A stretch of DNA of 64,000 bases from Callaeas wilsoni (GCA_013398955.1 VWPU01009595.1:62001-126000); one strand, 5' to 3'; positions 1 to 13,443 are shown, numbered from the stretch's first letter. The notes: generated by a model from the sequence alone, not told the origin. Program-made: numbers and translations.

Positions 1-3000
1 ATCTTCACTTAAACGTGTTCACCTTTTCCAGGTGTTATCAGAACTTCAGTAATGAACTCACTGAGACATACCTAACACAGTGTCACCAAGTGAAGAATGT
101 GATGCTTCATTTTGTCGAGCATTAATCATGCGTAAAGGAAACCAGTGAAACTTTATTCACAATAACAAAATTTTTTTAACTTAGATAAGTAGTTTTCAAA
201 GTCTTTTTCTGCCTTGTGGCAATGATGTGCATCCCTCTACAGTGAACAGGCAGATTGGCAACACTTTTATTTCCTTAGCTACTTTTTAAGAATGCCTGAG
301 TCTGTTTCATTCTTAACACCAGAGATATGCTGGTTGAAATCCATTGACCTAGTAAATAAATGAAGAAGACAGGACGTCTGATTAGAAATGTTGTAAGGAA
401 AAAGAATGTATATAATGGCTAATTAATTTCTTTCAGGCTCATTGTTCTACTGCAGGACTGTACGCAAGTCAGCAAACCCCAAATGCATAAGCATATGTAG
501 AGATAAAGCTGCAAACAGATGAAGACTTTTTAATGCCTTGAAAAACTGTCCATCTCTGCAGTTGCACTTTTTGGATAGAAAAATAACTCACCCCTTAAAA
601 AAAAAAGGAAAGACACAGTGTGAATATCAATGCATGAAATTTGTGGATAATAGCATGATAGGTTTCAGTTTATGAATATGTTGTAAATTCACTTAGATAC
701 CTTGCTTGCCATGAAGTAAGAGCTGCCATGGAAATTATCGATTCTTGTATCCAGCTATTACTAGCTCACCTACTCACTTGAAAGCTATCTCGGTGAGCTT
801 TGCCACTTCTCTCAGAAGCTGGTTACCATAGTTCATGCTAGAATCAATGCAAACTCCATGAGGTTGTTTAAAATGACCCTAAAACATATTGCATTTAGAG
901 CAGTAGCTTAGTATTGGTATGATTTTGTTTTTCTGTATACCTCTAAAACAAACAGTTTTTCCAATACAAGTAACTATGAGTCCTGTTTGAGTGTTTTACA
1001 TTTACAGTATGCATTGCATGCAATTTGCAAATATAGTTGTTCAGAAAGCAATGCTGTGATCATTCTTTTTCCTACTGTTAAAGTGCAGTTGGATATAAAT
1101 ACGTAGCTATATCTAAGTGTATAGTTGTGTTATAGATGCCTGTCATTTTAAAGTTTTATCAAGATGGACCCTCAGTTCATCATCTATCCACTCAGTTCCC
1201 TCAGTTGGTTATCAAAGGAGTTGATATATGACAGTAAAACTTATGTTACTTTGGAGGAAGGAGAGGGACAGAGAAAGAAGATTGTCTAAGGAAGAACAAT
1301 GCAGAGTAAATGGTTTATATAACATCAGGGTTGCTAAGTAAACATAAGCAAATGGCCTCATTTAATAGGCATTGTTTTCTTGATCAAAACATGTCTTCTC
1401 TATGTGTAATATTTGTGTGTATTCCTTAGTGGGATTTATAGCAGGGTTTTCATTTCTGCTGCACTCCTATATTAAGAGACAATTGCTCACATGCTGATCT
1501 ATCATTTTAATGCAGTGGAAAAGCATCATCTTGCAGAACTGGTGAGTGAAGATTTTGAGGAGAGTGCCTCAGCTCAACTGAGAAGCAGGCACTTCAGTGA
1601 ACAGTAACTTGCAATTCTATTTCAGGTACCTTGGTATCTTTGAAAAGATCTTCTTAATGACAGTGACTGAATGAAAGCAAAAAGTTCAAGAGCCACTTAC
1701 AGGACCTGTCTGTGAATGACAGAGTAAAACCTTGTTAAAACTGGAACTGGAGCCCTTTGCCCAGCTCAGGTCCAAGCTGGGATGGACATGCCTCTCCCAG
1801 AGCAGAAGCACAGTCACATTTTGAAAAGCAGAAATGGGACTGGAAGTACACACAGTGTTTGTTCAATCAAAAAATGAAAAAAGATAAAAGGTCTGTAATT
1901 CCAGTTTTTCTGGACAGAAATAGGTGCCACAACATTGGAGAAAGTCTCCATTGGATACCATTTTGAAGACCTTGCTAAAGGACATTTTCTTCTGTGGTAT
2001 ACAATGTGTTTTGTAAAAATATTACTTAATTTCTCTAATTCTGTCAAATTTGTATCTCAAATTGTTTTATTATTCTCACTTATGTGACAGTAACAACTTT
2101 TTTTTGACAGGGCTTAAAAAAACATTATAAGACTTTTCAAACAGCTTTATTTTTTTCTTGTTTCTATAATGAAATGCAATTCCAACAACAGCATCTAGGT
2201 ACATCTTTTATTGCTCTTTTTATACTTCTATTGATGAAAAGTAGGATAAATTGGACATAATTGGACAAATTACATTTTCTAAGGCATCATTCTATTTTTT
2301 GTGTCATCCCTTTCCCTAGTAAACATAAAATAGAATCTCTGATTACCTCAAAGACTTAAAGGAAAGTTTTGAGTTGTGATGGTTGAATGCAAATTTTCAC
2401 AATTTAATTTGAGTGTTTGCTATTCTCACATATTTTAGCAAGTCCTAGTTACTCAAAAGCACTGCTCCACAAAAAAGATATTATCAAATTATTGTAAAAG
2501 TAATGTAAATATAGAATTTTCCTATTTTTTTCATTTTTATTCACAAGACAAGAGAAAAAGCAAGCAGATGTGCAATATTAATTTAAAAAAAAACAAAACT
2601 TTTTTTACAGAAACATAATGTGGCAGGGAATAGAAGATATTTGTAGGAAAAAAATCAAACTTGAATTAGGACTAATCTGCTTTTAGAAGATCATGCGCGA
2701 AAAGAGATGAGGTGATACTCTGTTTTGTGGTTTAGTGAACAGTGATAGATTTCAATACTAAGCAAAATAGTAAGTCAAGGAAAAGGTCTCAGAGACACCC
2801 TGAGTTAAAAAAATGGTTGTTGTACTTGAACTTGTTGTACTTGGACAAATCAACCTGTTGTTCCAAAATGTTCTTAGTCAGAATTCCTAGGGATACAATT
2901 ATGTATTCTTACCCTGTTTCCCTACAGATAAGTATTATTCCCTCCCTAGGCTAAAGGCTTTTAATCTGCACTACAATTTCAGTCTAAAGGTATGAGTACA

Positions 3001-4028
3001 GAGAATAAAACAATTTGGGGCAACATGGCAAGAACCATGCTTCATTATTTCTCATTCTCACTTAACGGTTTGTGCTTTTCTGGCAAGGAAATTAGGAATT
3101 TGCTTTTCACTTCAGCCAGACTGGACAGCATTTACTGTCGCTCAGATCACCTGATATCAGCCTTCTTACTGATGCAACAGAGTAAGCCCTTCACCTGCTG
3201 AGTTTAGCATATTATGTAGCCACATAACCCACCTAAAATATCTTATCAGTTTGCTTTGCTTTGCATCTTTGTTGTACAGGTGTAAATTGCTTTCCAGAAT
3301 GCACAGGAGTACCAGACAAAATGAATATATATTAAAGATGCACAGCATCACAGTGTAAAGAACATAATTCATGCAACAAACATCCATTTAAATCAAGAAT
3401 GTGAAAATGTGTACAAGACACTTCTGTCTCACTGAAGGCCTGCAAAAATGCTGGCTTTGAAGAATTAAGAAGCTGTTATTTAATATTCCCTGCATCATTT
3501 TAATTCTGGTCCTCTGAAGCAACAGTTAAAATTTCTACCAAGTACAAAGACGTTAGCAGGGGATATTAGAATGCTGAAGACGCAACCTACAAAATCATGT
3601 CAGCATAAGAAGGACTGCTGAGACAGATAAAAATAAGGCCTAATTCTCTATAAACCAAAAGGACAGTGGAGAGTGAATGACATCCCTCAGTTCCCTGCAG
3701 CAGAGCCTTTCATGGCTGTCCAGCATTTTGCTGACACTTTCTAGATGGAAGTTTAACAATGAATTATATCAAAATTATGTTATTTAACTCAGTGTTGGAA
3801 ATGGTTAGTTAGCTCTATGATTTATGTAAAAAGAGAATCATAAAGAGTTCAAAATCAAGAATCAACATGTAAATTATTGAAAGAATCAACAGGTAAATTT
3901 ACTGAAGTTCTTCTCAAATTTCAACTGGAACTCCATGTCCCTGGATTTGAGGGGGAGTTGAGTCTGCAGGATAGAATTCTGTGCATTTTTTCAAATTTTA
4001 CTTCTGAGTTGGATGTGAGAGACTGAAA
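1..4028. other. AT-rich intergenic sequence, no gene seen
   Basis: Only short open frames (under 80 codons) without recognisable domains or codon patterns. Contains simple A and T runs (for example near 597-606 and 2584-2607). No transposable element recognised. Confidence 0.6.
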
Positions 4029-5056
4029 TGTTAAAGGTTGATGCTTCAAACAATTGTCCCTTTGCAAATGCAGAGGCTGCTTTGCTGATGATGTGTAAGG
4101 TAACAGCCCAGGGGCAGAGGAGGTGAGCACCAGAGGATGACCATGACAAATCAACCTTTGTTTAGCAACAAGCTAGGGTTTAAGCCAAGTAAAGGAGAAA
4201 GCTGATAGGAAGCAGGCAGTGGGACAGTGCTTTTTCCTCCTGGATTTGTGTCCAAAGGGACACACATGCCAATGTCCTCCCTTGCACAACCTGATCAGGT
4301 GTGAAACTCCCCCCTCCCACCCAGGGGCAGACTGGGACAGCTCCACGAGGATATGAAGGGATCTGGCCCTTCTAATGGGCCATAAATGGCTCAGCTACGC
4401 TGATGTGAGGGGCAGCTCTCATGCCTTAGAAGGTGTCATAGACCACCAGTGACCCCAAAAAGTGCCTCCAGACTCACTTCTGGGGCCTTCCACCAGAGGA
4501 CTGCACATGGTCTGCAGTGTTGCATCAGATGGTGTAAAACTCCAGTGCCCCAGAGGAGGTGCCTGGGTGTTTCCGTAAACCTGAAGGTATATTAACCCAT
4601 TGAAGTCTGTGTTTTATGGGCTCCCCCTACCCCTGATGGATCCAGACTGTGACCATCACTTCAACCAGTGGACACTGAAATTGCAACAATCCGGTCTCAT
4701 CGCTGACACATGGGTGATGACATCTTTCTACTCTAATTCTTTCTCTCTCTTTCTTTCTCTCTTTCTTCTCCTAACTTCTTCTCAAAATATATTGTAAGCC
4801 ACACTAAAAAATCCCTGTCAATACATTAGTTAGTGCCTTGTGTCTGGGTAAGTTAAAGTAGGCTAAGTTTAACTCGGCTAATTTAAAGTTTGTGAAATGC
4901 CTTACTTTGTCTGGATGTTGTAACCTTAATGTTGTAAAGTTTGTAAGTAAAATTTGCCATTGAACGTCCTGAGAATTTTGTTATTTCTCCTGTGCACTGC
5001 CCAGAGTGAATCTAACAACCTTCCCCAAAACCCTCTGAGCAGACCAGGGCATAACA
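4029..5056 (+). mobile_element. Solo LTR of an endogenous retrovirus, 6-bp target duplication
   Basis: About 1028 bp beginning TGTTA and ending TAACA, a perfect 5-bp terminal inverted repeat. It is flanked on both sides by the same 6-bp CTGAAA (4023-4028 and 5057-5062). A 6-bp duplication fits ERVK-type (betaretrovirus-like) integration. The interior has a GC-richer U3, a TATA-like GGTATATTAA near 4586, a CT-rich tract at about 4738-4772 and a long downstream part. No internal retroviral sequence adjoins it, so it is a recombined solo LTR. I recognise the 3' two-thirds as a repeated bird LTR from memory; the exact subfamily needs a repeat search. Confidence 0.85.
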
Positions 5057-8000
5057 CTGAAAAACTTGAAAATCATAAAAGCAGAACTCCTCTTGCTGTG
5101 TTGAGTCTAACAAAGAGGTATAAAAATAAACAAACAAAAGGAACTGTAAGTCTAAGCATGGCAAGTACTGTAGAGCTGACAAATCCAAAGAAGTTCTTCT
5201 GTGACATTGCAAACATTTACTACCCAAGTGGTTCTTATGTTTTTAATACGACTTGATCTTCAATAGGCTGTTGCTGGTAAACCTCTCAGATGCAGTGTGT
5301 CCTTGTGTACCTGCACTATGACTTTGAGCAAAGAGTCTAAGTGTGTGTTGTGGATGCTTTATCTCTGCAATGGAGGGCAGCTCAGGAGAGGTGATCTTTG
5401 AATCTAGGAAATTTTAGTGCAGGCAGCAATAGGAACCGTTTGGAACTTGATTGGCCCTATTCTTTTCTCCCCCCATTAAAATTACATAAATTGAATATCA
5501 AAGAATTTAAAAACTCCGTAGGTAAAAATGTCAGATTTTGTCCAAATACCAAGGCTGGGGGTTAGTATCTTGATTTCTGTGCAACTGAATGAAACTGCTA
5601 GGATGATATTCTTATGTCATCAGGGGTGGGCTTGGCCACTGTTGTTCAGAGGAGACAGGCTTGTCCTATTTTGTGGTAATTGCAGGGAGATTAGAGAAAA
5701 ATAGAAGGAAATATGGAGGCCTGTTAAGTATAAAAGAAGGACAAAGTGGTGCCATTTCACCTGGATGATTAAACTCAAAATATGGATGAGACTAACAGAA
5801 GCTATCACCTCTACCAGTCCTTTTTCTTTCCAGATTCAAGTTCAGCCTTTTGTAAATAAACTGTATGGAATAATTTCTATTTACAACACAGCTGTACAAG
5901 CCTAAGGTTGTTACTACAAACACCTTTCATTCCTTTAACTCTAAATATATACTCATCCACTCGAAGAATTTGTGATGTTAGAGAGATTCTGGCTCTAGAA
6001 AAGGCATCTAATGACAGGAGCAGATGAGTTTCTTGGCCAAATATGAAATTGTTTTCATGAAAATGCCTTCAGAAAGAAGGCGAGAGTAGTGCTCACACTA
6101 TATCTCACTCTCCCATGCTTGAGAGACAATGAGAGACAAATGGCAAGGTGGTTTAGAAAAAAACTCTTCAGTGGTAACACATAAGTCAACCTCTATTTAT
6201 ACAAGAAGTACTTCAAGAGTTCGGATGATCTTTAAAATGCCAAAGAACCTCTATTGTTCCTTCTTTGTCTGCATCCCAAATGCTTGTTCGTGTAGGTTCA
6301 AATATACTGAGCTCCATGGCCATTTCTCATTGCCACTATTTTGGTCTTTCAGCAGTCAAAGGGTACCTAGACATGAAAGGATCTTCTCATGCATGCTATG
6401 GAATAATCATTCATTTGTACTTAAGTTTTCGTGATCTGTCCCTTCAAAATCAGACTCTTAGTTAAAAAACTAGCTCAACCCAGCCTGACGCCAGCACAAC
6501 TGCACCTGTTTTTGCTTTGTATTCTCGTGCTTTGATGAAGAAGGAAAGAACAGAATTATTGTGTACTTCATCTCTGTTTAAGTAGATGATGAAGGCTTAA
6601 AATAGTTGGAGAAGTGGGTACTGTTACCAAAACTGCAGGAACAGGCTATGGATGTGGATCAGATGGAGTAATGAACATAATATCAAAGTTATTTCACAAA
6701 AGTTTGGTAATTCTGTACAGTTTAGGCCACGTCTGAAACTTAAAGTCTTGTCAGGACTAAATTTCATTAATATCTAGAATTTTCATCCATTACAAGTGAT
6801 GTCTCAAGTTTTCTCTCTAATTCTGTGGTTAAAATGCTGTTCCGTTTTTCTTTTAAATTAATCTAAGGTATTACAGGTGAACGTGATTGTCTAAGGCTGT
6901 CTTCCAGGTTTTTTCCTCCATAATATATGTATCTGTATGCCTTTTATGGAGAAGGATGACTCAATATTGATAACTATGGAAGTTTTCCAAAGTTGGGGTT
7001 TTAGAGAAATTAAACCTACAAATTTCTCCAAATCTTCATAACAACTAAATGTGGTTACACAAATATGTTTGCAGAAAAAGCATATAAATCCATTATAATC
7101 CATTCATGAGTGTTGATAAATTCTGCTACATTATTTTGGTAGTATTCACCTGGGATAATCCTCATAGAGCTCCAGTGGAACTTTGTTTTCCTGAGTTAAA
7201 CTCTGTCAATCAAAACAGACTGTGTACTCTCACCTCAGAAAGGTAAACAAAAATGGGCTGAGAATAAAGTGAAAGGCACAGTTCACCTTTCAACACAAAT
7301 CAGTATGTAGGCTTTTGTGGACATCAAGAGACATGATTAGACACCTCATGACCAATAAATATCACGCCACAGAAATCTGCCTGAAAGGCGGTTATGGCAG
7401 ATGTTGAAGATGTCCTTCCAGGTCAAAGTTCATTTTGAGTCCAGTCTATTTCCTTATTAGAGAAGATCAGGGGAATCTTCACAAAGCCTTTTTAATGCAA
7501 TCATAGTTACAAGCTGTGCTTTTTGGCTCAAGTAACTCATTAATGACATGAAAAAGAACAGTGAGCCAGCTCTTCTTTGAGGAAATTATGTGGTAATGAT
7601 AAGCTGCCTAATCCTTCAGGAGAACAGTCCATTTTGCAGAATGGATAATTTACACATAGTTGAAAGAACACCATGAAAGCCCCTTGAAGACTGGCAGCTG
7701 ACTGCCATACTGAGAGATGGGTTTTTGCTTGTGTTTGCCAGCGAGTCTAGGCTATCAGCCTAATAACTCTCTCTCAGTGCCTTATAACAGCTCTATGTAG
7801 ACCCATTCAGAGCCCTTGATCACAGCAGAAAGAGAATAAAGAGGCCTCCATACTCATGCAAGGAGGAAAGAAACCAAAGCATCTGCTTCTGTGAAAGCAA
7901 ATCTGAGTAGCTGCTAACGACTCTTTACAGCAGCCCCAGTGATAACATGAAAAACAGAAGCTTGAATACTGTTTATGATCTCTATGCCTTTTTTCATTAC

Positions 8001-8134
8001 TCAGCAATGGAATAGCATCATGTAAGCTGCAGCTGTTTTGGGTTGGGGAAAAGAGTAGGTAGCAGTGAACTGCTGAAGTCCAGGGTGGGCCAAAAAGCTC
8101 AGAAAAATGTGACATTCATGTGAATCTGTTGAGA

Positions 8135-8208
8135 AACTAGGTTTGTTGCAATCCAGCCAACCAACTAGGTTTGTTGCAATCCAGCAATCCAGCTGTCCTG
8201 CAATCCAG
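8135..8208. repeat. Short tandem duplication
   Basis: A 22-bp unit starting AACTAGGTTTG and ending CAATCCAG occurs at 8135-8156 and 8163-8184 with a 28-bp period. Two degenerate CAATCCAG echoes follow at about 8185-8192 and 8200-8207. Local slippage origin is likely. Confidence 0.85.
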
Positions 8209-9166
8209 GTTTATAATGCTGTTGTGAAAGGTGCAAGCATTAAAATAGTGATAATGAAAAGTAAACCAGCTTCATCCAAAACTGGAATTTCCCTCCCAAC
8301 GAAGGCAAGATCAGGCAGTGAAAGAGAAAATTATATCTCAACAGCAGAGAGGAAAAAGGAAGCTGTGACGTAACCTTCCACAAATTCCCATGCACCCAGA
8401 TGGCTGTACTGGCAAAGCTTGTGCACGGAGAGCACAAGCAAAGCTCATCAAGAGTCTGTGATATGTCTGTATTAAATCTCTGTGGAGTGACTAGAGATCA
8501 AACAGGTTAGGAAATGCTAGATTAACCTGTAAGTGAAGTCCAAGAGAAGAAAAAGAGATTGACCCTTAAATCACAGGGTTTTTGTTGTCCCGCATTATTA
8601 GATGGACTTGGTAAAGGGTAATAGGCTCCCATCTGGTTTACTGAGAAAGAAAACGTGGTGTCTGCAACTGTGGCTGAACTCATACCAAGCAGAGCTCCAA
8701 AGGGGAGAGGCTCTCAGTGACCTTCTCCCAGACTTGTTAGTTACAGTTAGTATTCCCTGCAGTTACACTCAGGGAATGCACAATATGCCCCCTGCCAAAC
8801 CTTTCACCCCTTCAAGGAGACTGCAGCCAGGTAGGACACCAGCTGCCTTCCTCCCTAGCCTGGCCACCCAGAGGAATACCATCAGTCAGCTGTGACTGAA
8901 CAGACTGAACATCTGGTCTGCCACCTCTTACAGGAATATGGTACCTTACGAAATTGTATGGACAGTGTTTTTCAGATACTTCATGTGCTCTGGGGTTACC
9001 TGATTTGCCTGTGTGTCCCTCCACATCTCACCGCTCATCAGTGATGGTAAGGAAAGGCCAATCTTCACTGCCATCACAGTGAGCACAAGTGAGAGACAGC
9101 GACTGGGTACACCAGTCCTCTAATTTCAGACAGCAGCCAATAACATTGTGTGCATCAATATTTATG

Positions 9167-9196
9167 AAAACAAACAAACAAACAAACAAACAAAAC
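9167..9196. repeat. (CAAA)n simple repeat
   Basis: Six consecutive CAAA units from 9171, preceded by AAAA. No LINE or SINE sequence is visible next to it, so it does not look like a retroposon tail. Confidence 0.95.
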
Positions 9197-11089
9197 AGTC
9201 TAGGCAGAAGCCATGCAATGAGGATAAATGCTCAAAAAATTACTGTGTAACTTTTTGAAAGAAAGGTTTCCAGGCTATTCTACCCCATGAAAATGCATAC
9301 AATAGACCATGAGTTCATACCTAAGTTTTCGAATGAATGCTATATAATTTTGTGTCTCATTCGCACCAACAGATCCATCATACATGGTGAGAAAATCTAA
9401 CTCCCCTGAAAAATCTCCTTGCAGAAAAGGCACTAATACAGACAGGAATACTACTGTAGAGAGAACTTAGGCTTGCTGATAAAACTCTAAAATTAAATGT
9501 AAATGAATTGGTAAGCACATGATGGTTGTATTTCAGGTGATGGACAGATGCATATCCTTTACTGCTTAGTTTGGATTGACGGAAAAAAGGGACTGAGCTG
9601 AACTCTGAGGAGCAGAAACCTGGCCTTGTGCCATGATGGATATTGCAGCAGAGCACAATTTCACAGTGTGTTGAGAGTGAGGAAAGCTTAGCATAAGTTA
9701 AACTTCCTTAAGCCTTCCAGCATCTAATCCAAGAATGAATGTCAAAAGCAATATGAAAACAGTAGGCATTATTTTCCAGAGTGAACAGTTTCTTGGTGAG
9801 CTGTGTTTTTGCCATTCAGATGAATCTATTTTTTTCCTTTTCGTCAATACATCACTTTATGAAAGAACCTCTGAAAATCAGAAGTGAATGATCCCTTAGC
9901 TGTTTCTCTTACACCCTCACTGAGCATATCCTATGTTGTGAATGAGATACAATTTTCTGTTCCTTATGCAAGAGGTGTAAGATTGTGCACAGCATCCCAG
10001 GGGTCAGTGTGAAAATACACACAATCTCCTGCAGCACAGGGACAGAAAACCTGGTGAGGGCAGTTTTGGATAAAGGTTTTAAAAGGATTGTTTTGTGAAG
10101 GGAAGTTCCTGTGCATATTGTTCAGGAGCAAGTGAATCAGAGAAGAACCCTCGTGTTGCCACTGTGTTGGGGAAGTTGTTGTTTCTGCTGCTGTAGTTCC
10201 TGCAAAACCACGACACTATTCTTGGAGAACTTGTATCTTACACCTCACATGTCTTTAGAGTGCATGACTGTGATGTCAGCTGTGCAGAAAAGGACTAGTG
10301 AAGGATGGGAAATAACCTATGAGATTAGCCTGATGGCTGTGCCATTTAGCCCAAGGGACTAGGACTAGGCAAGACTTGTCTTGAGTTTAATGCCCCAGTC
10401 TGTGATTGTCAAACTTGTACTGACTTATTTTCTTTTTTTTTTCTACTTAGGTTTTCCATCTTTACTGTCTCTAAGCATCAAAAATCGCGTGTACTGCAGT
10501 TCAGATTAGAAGGATTATGTACAAGTCCCATAGCCAGTCTTTTGAATTTGGAAAACATCCATAAGGGAATTAAACAGAAAAAGAATATTTAAGCAGTGAC
10601 AGAAATGCAAGAGAGAAGGTTCTTAATGGATATTTTCCAAATTACTCTCTGGGACATTCATTCTGATACTGCAAATTCCATGTGAATGTACCATTTGCTA
10701 GAGAACTCAGTTTTTCCATGACACAGAAAAATAAGAGGCATTGCTGTAAAAATAAAACTAAGCCATTCTGATGTGGGCATGAAGTCTATACTATTAGGGT
10801 TCAAATTTAACATAGTATGTTTTACTCTGCTATTTGTAGATCCCTGTGGGATTTTGGCACATAGTTTGCTCTTAGTGATTTACTTTATACAGGAGGCCAA
10901 ATGTAGTTTATTTCTGTATTGTGCCTGCTTTAAGTCATAATTGAGAGTAAAAGCAAACTAACATGACTACATTGAAAGGACTCAGTTGTGAGGTCAAAGA
11001 GAAGTAATGGAAGCAATGCTTACCTTGTAGCATTATCGCTAAGGTGCAACACAGTGCAAGACTTGTGGTTCACCAAACCACTCTCCATC

Positions 11090-12150
11090 ATATTCCCGGG
11101 TACCTGGGGAGGTCTCAGATGATAGGGTTGGCTGACCAATGTGACACAAATCCACAAAAAAGGCCACAAGGAGGATCCAGGGAAGTACAGGCCTCTCAGA
11201 TTGACTTTGGTGACTGACAAGGTTATGGAGCAGACTATCTTGAGTGTAATCACGTGGCACATGACAACCAGGGGATCAGGCCTGGCCAGCAGAGGTTTAG
11301 GAAGAGCAGGTCCTGCCTGATCAACTCCCTGATCTCCCTTTAGTTTTTTTAAAAATTATTATTTCACAGAACATCGTGAGCTGGAAGGGACCCACAAGTG
11401 TCATTGAGTCCAACTTTTTTATGACTAGGTGACACCCCTAGTGAATGTGGGAAAGTCTTTGGATGTTGTCTACCTTGACTTCAGCAAAGCCTTTGACACT
11501 GTCTCCTCACAGCATTCTCCTGGAAAAGCTGGCAGCCCATGGCTTGAACTTGTGCACTCTTCACTGGGTTAAGAACTGGCTGCACAGCTTGATCCGAGAG
11601 TGGAGGTGAATGGTGCTGCATGCAGCTGGGGGCTGGTCACTAGTGACGTTCACCAGGGATCAGTGTTGAGCTCAGTGGTGTTTAACATCTTTATTCACGA
11701 TGTGAATGAGGGAATTGAGTCTACTATTAGAAAATTTGTGGATGGCACCAAGTTGGGGGAGAGTGCAGATCTGCTGGAGGGCAGGAAGGCTCTGCAGAGG
11801 GATCTGGACAGGCTGGATCAATGGGCCAAGGCCAAAGGTGTGAGGTTCAATAAGGCCAGGTGCCAGGTCCTGCCCTCGGGTCACAACAATCCCATGCAGA
11901 GATACAGGCTGTGGGAAGAGTGTCTGGAAAGTGGCGCAGTAGAAAAGTGGGAACTGGGGTGCTGGTCAACAGCAGCTGACCATGAGCAGCTGTGTGGCCA
12001 GGTAACCAAAAAGGCCAATGGCATCCTTCCTGTATCTTAAATTATGTGGCCAGCAGGACCAGGGAACTGGTTGTACATGGCACTGGTGAGGCCACAGCTT
12101 GAGTTCTATATCCAGTTCTGGGCATCTCAGTTCAGGAAGGACTTTCATAA
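11090..12150 (+). mobile_element. CR1 LINE fragment, reverse-transcriptase part, broken at both ends
   Basis: The sense strand matches the CR1 reverse transcriptase and C-terminal region. It includes the DFSKAFDTV-type segment (about 11478-11505), an NIFIHDV block, a corrupted catalytic motif (FVDG where an active CR1 has FADD) and the conserved [18 protein letters not shown] block. An open segment 11600-12040 is a remnant, not a gene. A small antisense CR1 piece interrupts it at about 11343-11420. The element stops near 12145 without the CR1 3' UTR and terminal octamer repeats, which is unusual because CR1 copies normally keep the 3' end. The 5' limit is uncertain by about 50 bp. Confidence 0.93.
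11364..11415 (-). mobile_element. Tiny nested CR1 3'-end fragment
   Basis: Antisense match to the CR1 3' terminus: a TCACAGAA start, then the conserved TGGAAGGGACC-like and GAGTCCAAC segments. It sits inside the sense CR1 copy exactly where the host reads CTGATCTCC then TATGAC, so it inserted into the older element. T-rich sequence flanks both sides. Confidence 0.8.
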
Positions 12151-13443
12151 CAAATGATGGTTCTAAATGAAAAAACCTCAAGCATATAGCAAAAAATGAA
12201 GACATCAGTTCCCACATCAGATATCTCGCTGCAAAAAGGAATGTGGATCAAAATGAAGAACTAATAGCTATATGAAAGAATGGGTGAGATTTGAGTTTGA
12301 GAGGTGGTGATTTCCGTAGCCACTGACTACTGAATTTCCCCAGGGTACTGAAAAGTTTGAGTACTACCTTTTTGACTATTCCAGAATCAGAAAATCAACT
12401 GATCCTGGGGCAAAAAGTCCAGGACAGTGTAGCACTGATCAGAAGTAAAATGACATCCAGGAGCTTAAATAACAGACCTCTATAATACATTTTGACTTCA
12501 AAGCACCCTACAAATCTGGCATGTCTGATTTGGAAATCAATAGTTCTTTGCCTTAATCACTTCAGTAACATAGAGTAATTACAAACTATTACTTCTGAAG
12601 GAACATTAAAAATATCAAAGCAATTAAAGGAAGCATGAAATAAGCAAATAGTACAGAAAAGCAGGCATTCTTATTTACTTATTAGTTATGTGGGTGTTCA
12701 GGGTATACTTGCTATTCAGTATTACATGCTGATTTTTGCTTTTCATTAACATTTTGTATTGTGGTTTGTTTTTAGAGGAAACCAAAAATTGAATTGAAAG
12801 GAAACAGATATGCAACAGTATGTTTTTGAACCAGAAATTAAGCCTTTTTAACAGGAATTTCTAGAAGAGGCACTTCTAGAAATTCCGAAGCCCTAGCTGA
12901 AGACATGAATACAGACACAAGTTAGTGGCAGAATGGTCAGGCAGCTGAAGTAAAGTGCTAACCCCTCAATATTTCGTTTCAGACCTCTGAATAAAAGATG
13001 GAGGCTCAAATGATTCAATACATGAGAAACTATGTTTATCCTTAATACAGAATATTTTACAAAATGTTCTATGTCTTGTACTTCATACACTTTTGACAAA
13101 CTCAGGATTTTTCCATTTTGCAATGAAATAATCAATGATTGATTACATCAGTCAGGTGGAACATTGAGAGAACTTGAGCTAGTAAAGCATGCACACAAGA
13201 AAGAATTCAGCAATTTTTGTTGGTGAACAGTTCAATGTGGGCCTGGAGATGGTTTCATCCATAGACTGGTTTGCTTGTACAATATTTTGCTCTAGCAAAA
13301 CAGTCGAATGAAGGCAGTTGAGGAAAACAGAGTATGGAAAAGAATGAGTAGGAAGATGGTTTAATTTTGAGTTGCTACTCCCCTGTCCTTGTAATACAAA
13401 GAGAATCTTTCAAGCTATTTAGCTACAGTTATATATATTAATA
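12151..13443. other. AT-rich intergenic sequence with one perfect hairpin
   Basis: No gene or recognised transposon; short unrecognised frames only. The notable structure is the inverted repeat at 12854-12886. Confidence 0.6.
12854..12886. repeat. Perfect inverted repeat, 14-bp arms, 5-nt loop
   Basis: GGAATTTCTAGAAG (12854-12867), loop AGGCA, then the exact complement CTTCTAGAAATTCC (12873-12886). Each arm also contains the heat-shock-element-like TTCTAGAA. No further pairing outside the 14 bp. Confidence 0.92.

Larger units (their letters stand above)
5057..11089. other. AT-rich intergenic sequence, no gene seen
   Basis: No convincing exon or RNA gene. The longest open frames are about 100 codons and unrecognised. 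Holds a small tandem duplication at 8135-8208 and a (CAAA)n run at 9167-9196. A slightly GC-richer patch at 8590-9100 has no feature I can name. Confidence 0.6.

Noticed and set aside
9167..9196. (CAAA)n as a retroposon tail
   Set aside because: No LINE, SINE or processed-gene sequence is visible on either side, so it is treated as a simple repeat.
11600..12040. 146-codon open frame as a host gene
   Set aside because: It is the reverse-transcriptase C-terminal part of a decayed CR1 with a lost catalytic aspartate.
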